Below the pieces are notes generated by a model. It worked only from the letters and a program-made list of their open reading frames with translations. It did not search any database and was not told where the DNA came from. A stretch of 32,372 bases of DNA from Sediminispirochaeta sp. (GTDB taxonomy: Bacteria > Spirochaetota > Spirochaetia > B11-G9): assembly GCA_024763455.1 (NCBI GenBank), contig JANTFL010000019.1:1-32372 (forward strand). The letters are read 5' to 3'. A program made the position numbers and the translations under genes. Shown here piece after piece: positions 22,601 to 31,075 of the stretch (position 1 is its first letter; each line of letters begins with the position of its first letter).

Positions 22601-23662
22601 ATGATTGATAAACTTGACCGCATAGTGGAAAAATACCAGAGCCTTGAGGCAGAACTGGCCAATCCTGACATAATGAAGGATATGAACCGCTACAAAGAGG
22701 TGATGCAGGAGCATTCCCACTTGAGCGAAGTTGTATCTGTGTATGCTGAATACAAGGATGTGCTTTCAGGAATCGAAGACGCAAAAGTGCTGATGGAAGA
22801 TGAAACCGATCCTGAAATGAAGGAGATGGCCAAAGAGGAGCTTTCCGGACTTGAAGAGAAGAAAGAGGGCCTTGAAAAAAAATTAAAAAAACTTCTCGTC
22901 CCCAAGGACCCCTTGGACGGCAAGAATATCATTATGGAAATCCGTGCCGGTACAGGTGGAGACGAGGCAGCTCTCTTTGCTGCAGACCTTTACCGTATGT
23001 ACTCGAAGTTTGCCGAACAGAACAAGTGGAAAATAGAGATTATGGATGCCAACGAAATCGGAATCGGCGGATTTAAAGAGATCTCTTTCTCCATAGCAGG
23101 TAAGAACGTGTACGGAAACCTCAGATACGAAAGCGGCGTACACCGGGTACAGCGGGTACCCACCACCGAATCAGGGGGCAGGGTCCATACCTCTGCAGTT
23201 ACTGTTGCCGTTCTTCCTGAGGCGGAAGAAACCGACATTGATATAAAGAACGAAGATTTAAAGATTGATGTTTTCAGATCTTCCGGTCCCGGGGGGCAGA
23301 GTGTAAACACCACTGACTCCGCTGTACGTATTACCCACCTTCCCACAGGAGTTGTTGTTACCTGTCAGGATGAAAAATCACAGATCAAGAACAAGGCAAA
23401 GGCACTGAGAGTGCTCAGAGCACGGCTCTACGAGGCGGAGGAAGCCAAAAAGCAGAGCGAACGGGCGGAAAACAGGAAAAGTCAGGTAGGTTCCGGAGAC
23501 CGGTCCGAACGTATCCGCACCTATAATTTCCCCCAGAACAGGGTAACCGACCATAGAATAAATCTTACCCTCTACAGGCTTGAGTATATAATGCAGGGGG
23601 ATCTGTCTGAAATAATTGAGAGCCTCAAGATCGCCGCGGGAGAACAGGCCCTTAAAGAGTAG
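22601..23662 (+). CDS. prfA: Peptide chain release factor 1
   Basis: A 353-residue class-I release factor. GGQ is at 231-233 within [18 protein letters not shown]; the RF1 codon-reading motif P-x-T is PTT at 187-189 in [11 protein letters not shown]. It recognises UAA and UAG and hydrolyses peptidyl-tRNA. The start is ATG 22601, which gives the family's standard N-terminus; the frame stays open upstream inside the rhomboid gene, but that stretch is not RF1-like. No ribosome-binding site. The prmC start codon follows the stop directly, as in many bacteria, and PrmC methylates the Gln of GGQ. Confidence 0.97.
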   Translation: MIDKLDRIVEKYQSLEAELANPDIMKDMNRYKEVMQEHSHLSEVVSVYAEYKDVLSGIEDAKVLMEDETDPEMKEMAKEELSGLEEKKEGLEKKLKKLLVPKDPLDGKNIIMEIRAGTGGDEAALFAADLYRMYSKFAEQNKWKIEIMDANEIGIGGFKEISFSIAGKNVYGNLRYESGVHRVQRVPTTESGGRVHTSAVTVAVLPEAEETDIDIKNEDLKIDVFRSSGPGGQSVNTTDSAVRITHLPTGVVVTCQDEKSQIKNKAKALRVLRARLYEAEEAKKQSERAENRKSQVGSGDRSERIRTYNFPQNRVTDHRINLTLYRLEYIMQGDLSEIIESLKIAAGEQALKE

Positions 23663-24505
23663 ATGATTACCGTCAGAGAGGCCCTGTACCGGGGTGCGTC
23701 GCTCCTTGAAAAGAGTGAGACCCCCTTCCTCGATGCCTCAATTATCCTTGCCCATATCCTGTCTATCTCAAGGGAGAAGCTTTTTTCCTCGTACCCCGAT
23801 CCGCTTAAACCCGGGCAGATGGACCGGTACATGGAAGCGGTAAAAAAGAGACAGAAGAACATACCTGTTGCGTATATTACCAACAAAAAAGAATTTTTCG
23901 GCCTTCCCTTTTATGTTGATGAGCGGGTGCTTTCTCCCAGGCCGGATACCGAAACACTTGTGGAAACCGCCCTTGAGATACTACAGCAGAATCCGGAGAT
24001 AAAAAAAGTTCTCGATATATGCACCGGATCCGGGTGTATCGGGATATCGTTGAAATATGAGGCTCCGAAACTTGCTATTACCTGCAGCGATATATCCCCG
24101 GATGCTTTGGATGTCTGCAGATACAACAGCAGCAGACTTCTTTCAAACCCTGTGGAGATTATAAAGAGCAATCTACTCGAAAATATAGCTGGAGAGTTTG
24201 ACATGATTGTTTCAAATCCTCCATACGTCCCGTCGCTAGAAGTCCGTGAAATAAAATCCACAAATCCTGCAGAACCCCGGCTGGCCCTTGATGGAGGTGA
24301 TGACGGCCTGGACTTGATACGGGAAATTATCCCCCTTTCTCTGGAACATCTTTCCCCGGGAGGGTATCTCCTTCTTGAATCATCCATTGAACAGACATAT
24401 AGTATTGAAAGAATGATGGAGAGAGCTGGTTATACCGATACAGAAATAAGGAAAGACCTTACAGACAGGGACAGAATAACGGTGGGGAGAAAACCGCTGA
24501 TTTGA
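23663..24505 (+). CDS. prmC: Release factor glutamine methyltransferase
   Basis: A 280-residue SAM-dependent methyltransferase that methylates the Gln of the GGQ motif in RF1 and RF2. The N-terminal helical domain (about 1-85) binds the release factor. SAM-binding DICTGSGCIGISL lies at 118-130, and the catalytic NPPY at 185-188. The start ATG directly abuts the prfA stop, and the rel gene starts one base after the prmC stop (TGAaATG). Length and architecture are normal. Confidence 0.96.
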   Translation: MITVREALYRGASLLEKSETPFLDASIILAHILSISREKLFSSYPDPLKPGQMDRYMEAVKKRQKNIPVAYITNKKEFFGLPFYVDERVLSPRPDTETLVETALEILQQNPEIKKVLDICTGSGCIGISLKYEAPKLAITCSDISPDALDVCRYNSSRLLSNPVEIIKSNLLENIAGEFDMIVSNPPYVPSLEVREIKSTNPAEPRLALDGGDDGLDLIREIIPLSLEHLSPGGYLLLESSIEQTYSIERMMERAGYTDTEIRKDLTDRDRITVGRKPLI

Positions 24506-24506
24506 A

Positions 24507-26516
24507 ATGAATACGCAGATTGAAATTTTTAAAAAGAAACTTACTCATTTCCCGGAAAATGAAGCCCAGAGGATTGTTGATGCTGCCCTGTGGGCAAAAG
24601 AACTGCACAAGGATCAGAAACGGGCCAGCGGGGAGCCTTATTTTATTCATCCACTTAAGGTGGCAGAGTTCCTCGTAGATATGAAAATGGATTCCGATTC
24701 TGTTATAGCTGCCCTGCTCCACGATATTCTTGAAGATACCGACACAGCCTTTACCGAGATAACAAAACGGTACGGCAAGCAGGTAGCCCTCCTCGTTGAA
24801 GGGGTAACAAAGATCTCCATAATGAAAGCCAAGAGCAAATCTATTCAGGAAGCAGAGACAATCCGGAAGATGCTCCTTGCCATGTCCAGGGATATCCGGG
24901 TTATCATCATCAAACTGGCTGACAAGCTTCACAACATGAGCACCCTGGAGTATCTTCCTGAAAAGAAACGAAAGACAATTGCAACAGAGTGCCTTGATAT
25001 TTACGCTCCCTTGGCAAACAGACTCGGATTTTCCTGGCTCAAGGCGGAACTGGAGGATCTTTCACTTAAGCATCTGAATCCTCAGGTCTACAGCTACATT
25101 AGCGACTATCTCAATGAAAAGCGTCTGGAGAAGGAGAAATTCCTGAAAAAGGTGGAGCAGACCATCCTGAAAGAAGCTGCCGAGGAAGGGTACAGGGTAA
25201 AGGTATTTACCCGGGGAAAGCATATCTACTCCATCTACATGAAGATGAAAAAGAGGAAAAAGGATATCCATGAGATCTATGATATCCTGGGAATACGGAT
25301 CATCTGCAACAGTGTGAGTGAGTGCTATTCGGTACTTGGTCTGGTGCACAAGCTCTGGCCCCCTATAGAGGGACGTTTTAAAGATTACATCGCCATGCCC
25401 AAGGCAAATCAATATCAGAGTCTCCATACAAGTGTCATGTGTTTCGGAGGAAGGGTTACTGAAGTACAGATTCGGACAGAGGAGATGCACTATACAGCAG
25501 AATACGGAATTGCAGCTCACTGGCTGTACAAGAGCGGCGGCTTTGATGGGAGAAAACTCAAGGGGAAAGATCTGCCGATAGTGGACAGAATAAAAAAATG
25601 GGACGGGGTAAAGTCGAGTGCCGATGACTTTATCTCCGATATACGGAAAGAGTTTCTGAAAGATTCAATCTACGTTTTTACTCCTGAAGGCCATATTATT
25701 GAACTTCCGAAGAATTCAACTGCCATCGATTTTGCATACCAGATTCATACCGAAATAGGGAATCACTGCCTCGGCGCCCTCGCAGACGGAAGTATCATAC
25801 CCCTTACCCGTCCTTTGAAAAATACACAAGTTGTCGAGATACGCACCGCAAATACGGCAACCCCTCATGTCAACTGGCTCCGGTTTGTCCAAACGACCAA
25901 AGCCAGAAACAAGATCAGACATTGGTTGAATAAGCATGACGAAAATCTGTATATAGACAAAAATATAATTGCAAAAAAGAAAATACCCCCCGCAGAACCG
26001 GTAAAACTGCCTCCTGAGGAAGAAGAAAAAGAGATTCCGGAGGATGGGACATTCGTAAAGCAGGTTCTGGACAAAGCCAAGATAGCTTTCAAAATCGGGA
26101 ATGAGAAGAACATGCTTATCAGCATTGCAAAGTGCTGTACACCAACCTCAGGAGATGAAATTGTCGGATATATCTCCCGTGGAAGGGGGATAATTGTTCA
26201 CCGGAAGGACTGTCCCAACCTTAAAAATATCAATGATATAGAGAACAGATGCATAGAGGTGGAATGGGAGGCTGTTTCGCCGAAATCTATCAGAAAGTTC
26301 AAGGTAGTTTCAAAAATGACCTACGACCTTTTTTCGGAGATAGAAGGCGCAGTCAGGAAGTACAAGGGACATTTAATAGAGGGCAAGCTGGAAGAAGATG
26401 AAAGGGGAAAGCTTACCGGAAGTTTCACCATGGAACTGGAGCATGCAGCGGATTACGGTAAGGTCTTAAAATCCATAAAAACCATCCCTTCGGTTATAAC
26501 CATACAATCAATCTAA
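24507..26516 (+). CDS. rel: Bifunctional (p)ppGpp synthetase/hydrolase
   Basis: A 669-residue RelA/SpoT protein. The HD hydrolase domain (about 15-200) has the intact HPLKVAEFL and ALLHDILEDT. The synthetase domain (about 230-345) has the R-F-K-D motif in GRFKDYIAMPK and YQSLHTSV; R-F-K-D marks the two-way enzymes and not RelA, which has an acidic variant. The TGS domain is at about 390-450 (YVFTPEGHIIELP), followed by a Cys/His zinc-finger-like region (AKCCTPTSGDEIVGYIS) and an ACT domain at the C-terminus. It makes and removes the alarmone ppGpp on starvation. Slightly shorter than the usual 700-750 residues. It ends 9 bp into the antisense gene. Confidence 0.96.
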   Translation: MNTQIEIFKKKLTHFPENEAQRIVDAALWAKELHKDQKRASGEPYFIHPLKVAEFLVDMKMDSDSVIAALLHDILEDTDTAFTEITKRYGKQVALLVEGVTKISIMKAKSKSIQEAETIRKMLLAMSRDIRVIIIKLADKLHNMSTLEYLPEKKRKTIATECLDIYAPLANRLGFSWLKAELEDLSLKHLNPQVYSYISDYLNEKRLEKEKFLKKVEQTILKEAAEEGYRVKVFTRGKHIYSIYMKMKKRKKDIHEIYDILGIRIICNSVSECYSVLGLVHKLWPPIEGRFKDYIAMPKANQYQSLHTSVMCFGGRVTEVQIRTEEMHYTAEYGIAAHWLYKSGGFDGRKLKGKDLPIVDRIKKWDGVKSSADDFISDIRKEFLKDSIYVFTPEGHIIELPKNSTAIDFAYQIHTEIGNHCLGALADGSIIPLTRPLKNTQVVEIRTANTATPHVNWLRFVQTTKARNKIRHWLNKHDENLYIDKNIIAKKKIPPAEPVKLPPEEEEKEIPEDGTFVKQVLDKAKIAFKIGNEKNMLISIAKCCTPTSGDEIVGYISRGRGIIVHRKDCPNLKNINDIENRCIEVEWEAVSPKSIRKFKVVSKMTYDLFSEIEGAVRKYKGHLIEGKLEEDERGKLTGSFTMELEHAADYGKVLKSIKTIPSVITIQSI

Positions 26517-27071
26517 ATCGAGATCAGAGTATATCCGTTCCCAGCAGGTATCAGCGTCTATCTTCCCTTTTACATAGAGGGAAATGACTGAGCGGATTCC
26601 GGTGGGCATTTTTTCCCAGTACTTCCGCTGCCAGTCAGGTATCTGATGCTCAAGTTCCATCTGTTCGGTAGCAGACATGGACCCTGTACTGTAGGAAACA
26701 AACTGTTGTATCATGGTTAAGAGAACATCAGGAGGGAGACTGGGTTGTTCGGGACCTTTCCCCGGATCAGGAACCCAGGCTTCAAGGAGCTCTGATATCT
26801 GTTCCTCGTTAAGCTCAGGGGCTTCTTTCCTGATAACATCAACAGCAAAGTTCTGAATCATCTTTCGTATACCCTCTACAGAGTAGCTCATTTGAGAACC
26901 AAGGGCTTTTGCAGATTCCTTGGCCAGCCTTCCGGGATCAACTCCCCGGAAAGTACCCCTTCCGGCACTCTTCCCCCTTCTTTTTAGAGCCTCAATAATC
27001 ACCTCGACATCCGCATCGGTTGCTTTATTCATAATGGCATCTACAATCTCGAAGAGTTCGTCCCTTTCCAT
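26508..27071 (-). CDS. Helical protein of unknown function
   Basis: A 187-residue cytoplasmic protein without signal peptide or membrane helix. The N-terminal half is charged and helical (MERDELFEIVDAIMNKATDADV), with a Gly/Arg-rich break (RGKSAGRGTFRG, about residues 31-42), and a helical C-terminal half with a Pro/Gly linker at about 102-113. I do not recognise the family. It is the last gene of the ychF-aldo/keto reductase operon, starting 1 bp after that gene's stop. The stop is 9 bp inside the convergent rel gene. The start ATG 27071 is the first sensible one; the preceding bases gcTGAAAT give a weak ribosome-binding site. Confidence 0.75.
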   Translation of the reverse strand: MERDELFEIVDAIMNKATDADVEVIIEALKRRGKSAGRGTFRGVDPGRLAKESAKALGSQMSYSVEGIRKMIQNFAVDVIRKEAPELNEEQISELLEAWVPDPGKGPEQPSLPPDVLLTMIQQFVSYSTGSMSATEQMELEHQIPDWQRKYWEKMPTGIRSVISLYVKGKIDADTCWERIYSDLDLD

Positions 27072-27072
27072 T

Positions 27073-28179
27073 TCAGCCTTCAGCCTTTAAATGCGCTTTA
27101 AGCTCTTCAAACCGCTGAAGAATCGGCAGATGCTGCGTGCATGCTTTTTCGCACATCCTGCACTCGGTACACCTGTCAAGAACATCGATACGTGTTCCCC
27201 AGTGCCATTTAAGACGGTCGCCAAGTTTCTCGGCACGATTAAGGTAGAGTCCGTTTGCAGTCTCAACAAACTTCCACACCGGGATATCCACAGGACAGAC
27301 GTTGCAGTACATGCAGGAAGTACACAGGCTATTAAAATCACTCTCCACATGGGAAGCAATTGCAGCAACCTCATCTTCCGAATACGGCTGAAAGGATTCT
27401 ACCGCATCTACAGCTGTATCGATATCGCTTATGTTCCGAAAGCCTACCAGACGGATATTGATCCGGTTATCAAGCATAAGAAAATGAAGCGCTCCCTCGA
27501 GTATCGACTGCTCAGGTTTCACTTTAAGAAAACCAAAGGCTTCCTCGTTCTGGATTATCGTTCCTCCCCCCAGAGGATTCATGACAACAACACCCATGTT
27601 ATTTTCTGCCGCAGCCTTGATACCATCTTCACGATAAGGGGAATTTATAGCAGAATACCCCAGGGTAACACCTCTGAAATATCCCTCCTCGATAACGGTT
27701 CTAATTTCATTTCCCGGCAGGTGGGTCGAAAAAACAGGGATTTTAATAAGCCCCTCTTCCTGTGCCTTCAATATCTCGGCAACAGCGCCCCCTTTTTTCC
27801 TCCCCTCCCAGTCCTCAAGGGTCAGCACATACCAACAATGGTAAAAATCGATACTGTCCAGATCCATAATCCTTAACGAGTTCTCCAGATCTCTCCGAAG
27901 ATCCGCCGCCCTGGGCTTGTTGGATTTGGTGGAGATGTAGAAGGGTCTGTCCCCGCTTATGTCCATCTTTTTCATCTCCTTTATTGCAGCTCCGAAAATT
28001 ACCTCCGAATTATTGCTGCAGTAAGAGGGAGCTGTATCAAAATAGTTTATCCCCCTCTCATAGGCATGGATCAGCATTTGGGCCGAAAGGTCGATGTCGT
28101 TCTCTTGTTCAAACCGCATTCCTCCAAACCCCAGAGCAGAAACCTCAATACCTGTGTTACCGTATTCGCTGTAAAACAT
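27073..28179 (-). CDS. Aldo/keto reductase with C-terminal 4Fe-4S ferredoxin domain
   Basis: A 368-residue fusion. The barrel (about 1-280) shows the AKR pattern: FGGMRFEQ, FDTAPSYCSN (Asp and Tyr), STKSNKP (Lys), and DFYHCWYV (His); all four catalytic residues can be found. The C-terminal part has CTSCMYCNVCP and CTECRMCEKACT, two [4Fe-4S] motifs as in the ferredoxin-type AKRs of anaerobes. It probably reduces or oxidises a carbonyl with electrons from ferredoxin or NAD(P)H. The substrate is unknown. AGGAGAGG precedes ATG 28179. It sits between ychF and the helical unknown gene, apparently one operon. Confidence 0.9.
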   Translation of the reverse strand: MFYSEYGNTGIEVSALGFGGMRFEQENDIDLSAQMLIHAYERGINYFDTAPSYCSNNSEVIFGAAIKEMKKMDISGDRPFYISTKSNKPRAADLRRDLENSLRIMDLDSIDFYHCWYVLTLEDWEGRKKGGAVAEILKAQEEGLIKIPVFSTHLPGNEIRTVIEEGYFRGVTLGYSAINSPYREDGIKAAAENNMGVVVMNPLGGGTIIQNEEAFGFLKVKPEQSILEGALHFLMLDNRINIRLVGFRNISDIDTAVDAVESFQPYSEDEVAAIASHVESDFNSLCTSCMYCNVCPVDIPVWKFVETANGLYLNRAEKLGDRLKWHWGTRIDVLDRCTECRMCEKACTQHLPILQRFEELKAHLKAEG

Positions 28180-28207
28180 TCCCTGCCTCTCCTCTTAAAA
28201 ATCAGTT

Positions 28208-29317
28208 TTATACGTTAAATCTGAAGTGCATTATATCACCATCCTGCACCAGATATTCTTTTCCCTCAATCCTGAGCTTTCCGGCCTCCCTGACTTTCTG
28301 CTCCGAACCCAGCTCAAACAAGTCGTTGCAATGATAGACCTCTGCCTTGATAAACCCTTTTTCAAAGTCTGTATGGATAACCCCGGCAGCCTGGGGAGCT
28401 CTGTCCCCTTCATGGAAGGTCCATGCCCGGTTTTCATCCTCCCCGGCGGTAAAAAAGGTTCTTAATCCCAGCATCCGGTACCCTGCGTGAATAAGGGTAT
28501 CCATCCCGGATTCACTCAATCCCGAAGCCTCCATAAACTCCTTTTTTTCCTCTTCAGATTCCAGGGCGGCAATCTCAGCTTCAAGCTTTCCGCAGATAGT
28601 TACGACCTCTGCACCCTCTTCAGCAGCAATTCTCTTTACCGTCGCAACATACTCGTTACCGGAATCAATCGAATCTTCATCTATATTGCAAACGTAGAGC
28701 TGCTTTTTAAGGGTGATAAGATGAAGATCGTATATAAGATCCAGCTGTTCAGGAGTAAAATCAATCGACCTGGCACTTTTCCCTTCAGAGAGGGTCTCTA
28801 TCAATTTATCAAGCAGCGGTACGGTGGCATTCAGTTTTTTTACCGCCTCTTTGTTGCCTGCCCGCAGACTCTTTACGGTTTTCTCTTTCCGTTTTTCCAC
28901 CGTTTCGAGGTCCGCCAGGGCAAGCTCAATGTTTATCGTCTCAATATCAGAGATAGGATCAATCCGGTTATCCACGTGAATAACATCTTCATCCTCAAAA
29001 CACCTTACAACGTGGGCAATGACACCAACATTTCTAATATGAGAAAGGAACCGGTTGCCCAGACCCTCTCCCCCGGATGCACCTTTGACCAGACCTGCTA
29101 TATCCACGAACTCAACAACAGCAGGTATCACCTTTTTCGTAGGTATCAGATCAGTTATTTTTTTCAAGCGTTCATCCGGAACGCTCACTATTCCGACATT
29201 CGGTTCTATTGTACAGAACGGATAGTTCGCAGCTTCCGCAGGGGCGGAAGTCATGGCAGAAAATATTGTAGACTTGCCTACATTCGGAAGCCCTACTATT
29301 CCACAATTCAATCCCAT
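28208..29317 (-). CDS. ychF: Ribosome-binding ATPase YchF (Obg-like)
   Basis: A 369-residue P-loop protein of the Obg class. G1 is GLPNVGKST (about residues 9-17), G3 is [17 protein letters not shown], and the usual NKxD is changed to N-I-D-E-D, as in YchF, which prefers ATP. A coiled coil lies at about 130-175. A TGS domain with [15 protein letters not shown] ends the chain. It binds ribosomes and takes part in stress control. The ATG at 29317 has AAGGA upstream and a promoter. It is divergent from sbcB with 78 bp between. Confidence 0.95.
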   Translation of the reverse strand: MGLNCGIVGLPNVGKSTIFSAMTSAPAEAANYPFCTIEPNVGIVSVPDERLKKITDLIPTKKVIPAVVEFVDIAGLVKGASGGEGLGNRFLSHIRNVGVIAHVVRCFEDEDVIHVDNRIDPISDIETINIELALADLETVEKRKEKTVKSLRAGNKEAVKKLNATVPLLDKLIETLSEGKSARSIDFTPEQLDLIYDLHLITLKKQLYVCNIDEDSIDSGNEYVATVKRIAAEEGAEVVTICGKLEAEIAALESEEEKKEFMEASGLSESGMDTLIHAGYRMLGLRTFFTAGEDENRAWTFHEGDRAPQAAGVIHTDFEKGFIKAEVYHCNDLFELGSEQKVREAGKLRIEGKEYLVQDGDIMHFRFNV

Positions 29318-29338
29318 TGTATTTCCTTACACTTTATT

Positions 29339-29366
29339 ATAGTATTTATTCCATTAAGTATAGCAA
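29339..29366 (-). promoter_or_regulatory. Promoter of ychF
   Basis: On the minus strand TTGCTA (complement of 29361-29366), a 16-bp spacer and TACTAT (complement of 29339-29344). The overlapping TATAAT (complement of 29336-29341) is a better hexamer but 19 bp away. The start would be near 29332. Confidence 0.45.
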
Positions 29367-29395
29367 ATAAGCGGTGTTTTGTATATCGGAGGACA

Positions 29396-30847
29396 ATGGC
29401 GCAGACACTTTACTGGTACGATCTGGAGACTTTCGGTCTGAATCCCATGCTGGACAGAATTGCACAGTTTGCAGGGGTACGTACCAACGATAAATTCGAG
29501 ATAATCTCAGAACCGCTGGTAATCTATAACCGGATTACCCCCGATTACGTCCCCGACCCTAAAGCGTGCCTGGTTACCGGCATAACCCCGAAAGAGACTC
29601 TGGATAAGGGTTTAAACGAGTACGATTTTGCAAAGAAGATATTGAGAGAATTCTCGGTTCCAGGGACCTGTGTTACCGGATACAACAATCTTAACTTCGA
29701 TGATGAGTTCATCCGGAATCTTTTCTACCGTAATTTTTTCGATCCATACACACGGGAATGGGCTAACGGGAACTCCCGGTGGGATATTATAGATCTTGTA
29801 CGTGCCGCTCACGATCTCAGGCCTGAAGGGATTAACTGGATAGTTAAAGAGAGTGGAACACCATCCTTCAAACTCGAAGAACTGTCAAAAGCAAACGGTA
29901 TTTCCCATGAGAACGCCCATGATGCTCTCTCCGATGTACTGGCAACAATTGATCTTGCAAAACTCATCCATGATAAACAACCCAGACTTTTTACCTACAT
30001 ATTTGCAAACAGAGGAAAGGGTAAGGTTCGGGAGCTGGTTAATATACATAAAAAGGAACCGTTTCTGTTTACCTCCTCGCTGTTTACCTCTGAAAAGGGA
30101 TGTACAACCATTGCCGCACCCCTGGTAACTGACCCGGGCAACAGTAATCTTGTCCACTGCTACGATCTCCGGTATGATCCCTCCGAGCTTCTGGAGCTCT
30201 CAGTGGACGAGATCAGGGAAAAAGCTTTTTCTCCCTTTGATAAAGAGAAAAAAGATTCAAGGCTCCATTTTGTAAAACTACATGTGAACAAGTGTCCGGT
30301 AATTGCCCCTCTTAAAACACTGGACAAGGCCTCTGCCGAGCGGCTGGATTTGGATATTAAAGTATGTATGTCCCACCGGGAAATTCTTCTCAAAGAACCC
30401 CTTTTAACCCAAAAACTTTTCAAGGTTTTCGAGAGGGAGGACAAGTTCCAGCCGCCCGATACTGATCCTGAACTGCAGATTTACTCCGGCGGTTTTTTTA
30501 AAGAGGGTGATAAAAAAACCTTTGAAAAAATCCACGCCACTCCGGAGGAGAAGATCCCTGAGCTAAAACCGGACTTCCATGACCCCAGATTGGGAGAGAT
30601 GTTCTGGAGATTTGTATGCAGAAACTTTCCGTCGGCGATGAGTGAAAAGATGAAAAAAGAATGGAAGAGTTTCTGTGCCGGACGGATTCTTTCCCCTCCT
30701 GGCAAGATGATCAACGACTTCGATTTCTTTAAGCGGAAAATTAAAGAGAACATGGAAAGCCGTGATGTGGGAAGCAGAGAAAAGATTATTCTCAAGGAAC
30801 TGGATGAATATGCATCTTTTCTGGAAAATGAAGTCCTCAGTTTTTAG
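29396..30847 (+). CDS. sbcB: Exodeoxyribonuclease I
   Basis: A 483-residue single-strand-specific 3'-5' exonuclease, like E. coli ExoI (475). DEDD motifs: YDLETFGL (D9, E11), GYNNLNFDDEF (about 97-107), and HENAHDALSDV (about 167-177) with the His and Asp. Residues after about 200 form the SH3-like and helical extension of ExoI. It removes 3' tails in recombination and mismatch repair. The start ATG 29396 has GGAGG 4 nt upstream; the frame stays open for 300 codons further upstream, but that part is the antisense of ychF. The family is common in gamma-proteobacteria; base use here does not differ from neighbours. Confidence 0.93.
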   Translation: MAQTLYWYDLETFGLNPMLDRIAQFAGVRTNDKFEIISEPLVIYNRITPDYVPDPKACLVTGITPKETLDKGLNEYDFAKKILREFSVPGTCVTGYNNLNFDDEFIRNLFYRNFFDPYTREWANGNSRWDIIDLVRAAHDLRPEGINWIVKESGTPSFKLEELSKANGISHENAHDALSDVLATIDLAKLIHDKQPRLFTYIFANRGKGKVRELVNIHKKEPFLFTSSLFTSEKGCTTIAAPLVTDPGNSNLVHCYDLRYDPSELLELSVDEIREKAFSPFDKEKKDSRLHFVKLHVNKCPVIAPLKTLDKASAERLDLDIKVCMSHREILLKEPLLTQKLFKVFEREDKFQPPDTDPELQIYSGGFFKEGDKKTFEKIHATPEEKIPELKPDFHDPRLGEMFWRFVCRNFPSAMSEKMKKEWKSFCAGRILSPPGKMINDFDFFKRKIKENMESRDVGSREKIILKELDEYASFLENEVLSF

Positions 30848-30851
30848 CCCT

Positions 30852-31040
30852 TCAGGCTTTAATTTTTCCGGACTTTTTAAAAGAGGGACAGTGCTTACCA
30901 GTGGCCCGGTAAACCGCCATAGAGGGAAGGGTTTTTGATTTGACCCCGAAAAGTGTGCAGCTGCGGGGAAAAGAATAATCCCAGGTAACCTTGAAATAAA
31001 CACATTTAAGGCAGTCCGGGGGATGATCTGGATTCTTCAT
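30852..31040 (-). CDS. Small four-cysteine protein, conserved type
   Basis: A 62-residue protein, with Cys at 10, 13, 28 and 51 in the pattern C-x2-C...TWDYSFPRSC...G-x-x-C. The core reads CVYFKVTWDYSFPRSCTLFG, then KSKTLPSMAVYRATGKHC. I recognise this as a small family that occurs in spirochaetes and delta-proteobacteria and is often labelled a uracil-DNA glycosylase; that label is doubtful at this size. Four Cys could bind zinc or an Fe-S cluster. It is divergent from hflX with 17 bp between the start codons, and no ribosome-binding site precedes the ATG. The stop lies 4 bp from the convergent sbcB stop. Confidence 0.75.
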   Translation of the reverse strand: MKNPDHPPDCLKCVYFKVTWDYSFPRSCTLFGVKSKTLPSMAVYRATGKHCPSFKKSGKIKA

Positions 31041-31045
31041 GAGTG

Positions 31046-31051
31046 TATAGT
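31046..31051 (+). promoter_or_regulatory. Possible -10 box of hflX
   Basis: TATAGT ends 6 nt before ATG 31058. No convincing -35 box is found 16-18 bp upstream. It overlaps the minus-strand -10 box of the four-cysteine gene (31047-31052). Confidence 0.35.
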
Positions 31052-31075
31052 AGAAAGATGAACAACAAGTTTCAA
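31047..31075 (-). promoter_or_regulatory. Leaderless promoter of the four-cysteine gene
   Basis: On the minus strand TTGAAA (complement of 31070-31075), a 17-bp spacer and TACTAT (complement of 31047-31052) end exactly 6 nt before ATG 31040. The -35 box lies inside the hflX coding sequence. Matches are 5/6 and 4/6. This fits the leaderless spacing seen at prfA. Confidence 0.5.

Noticed and set aside
28487..29395. Long in-frame extension upstream of sbcB, about 300 codons
   Set aside because: It is the antisense of ychF, has no ExoI-like sequence, and the ATG at 29396 has GGAGG and gives the normal ExoI N-terminus.
31043..31057. GTG at 31043 as the hflX start
   Set aside because: It adds five residues not expected of HflX, has no ribosome-binding site, and lies in the predicted promoter of both divergent genes.
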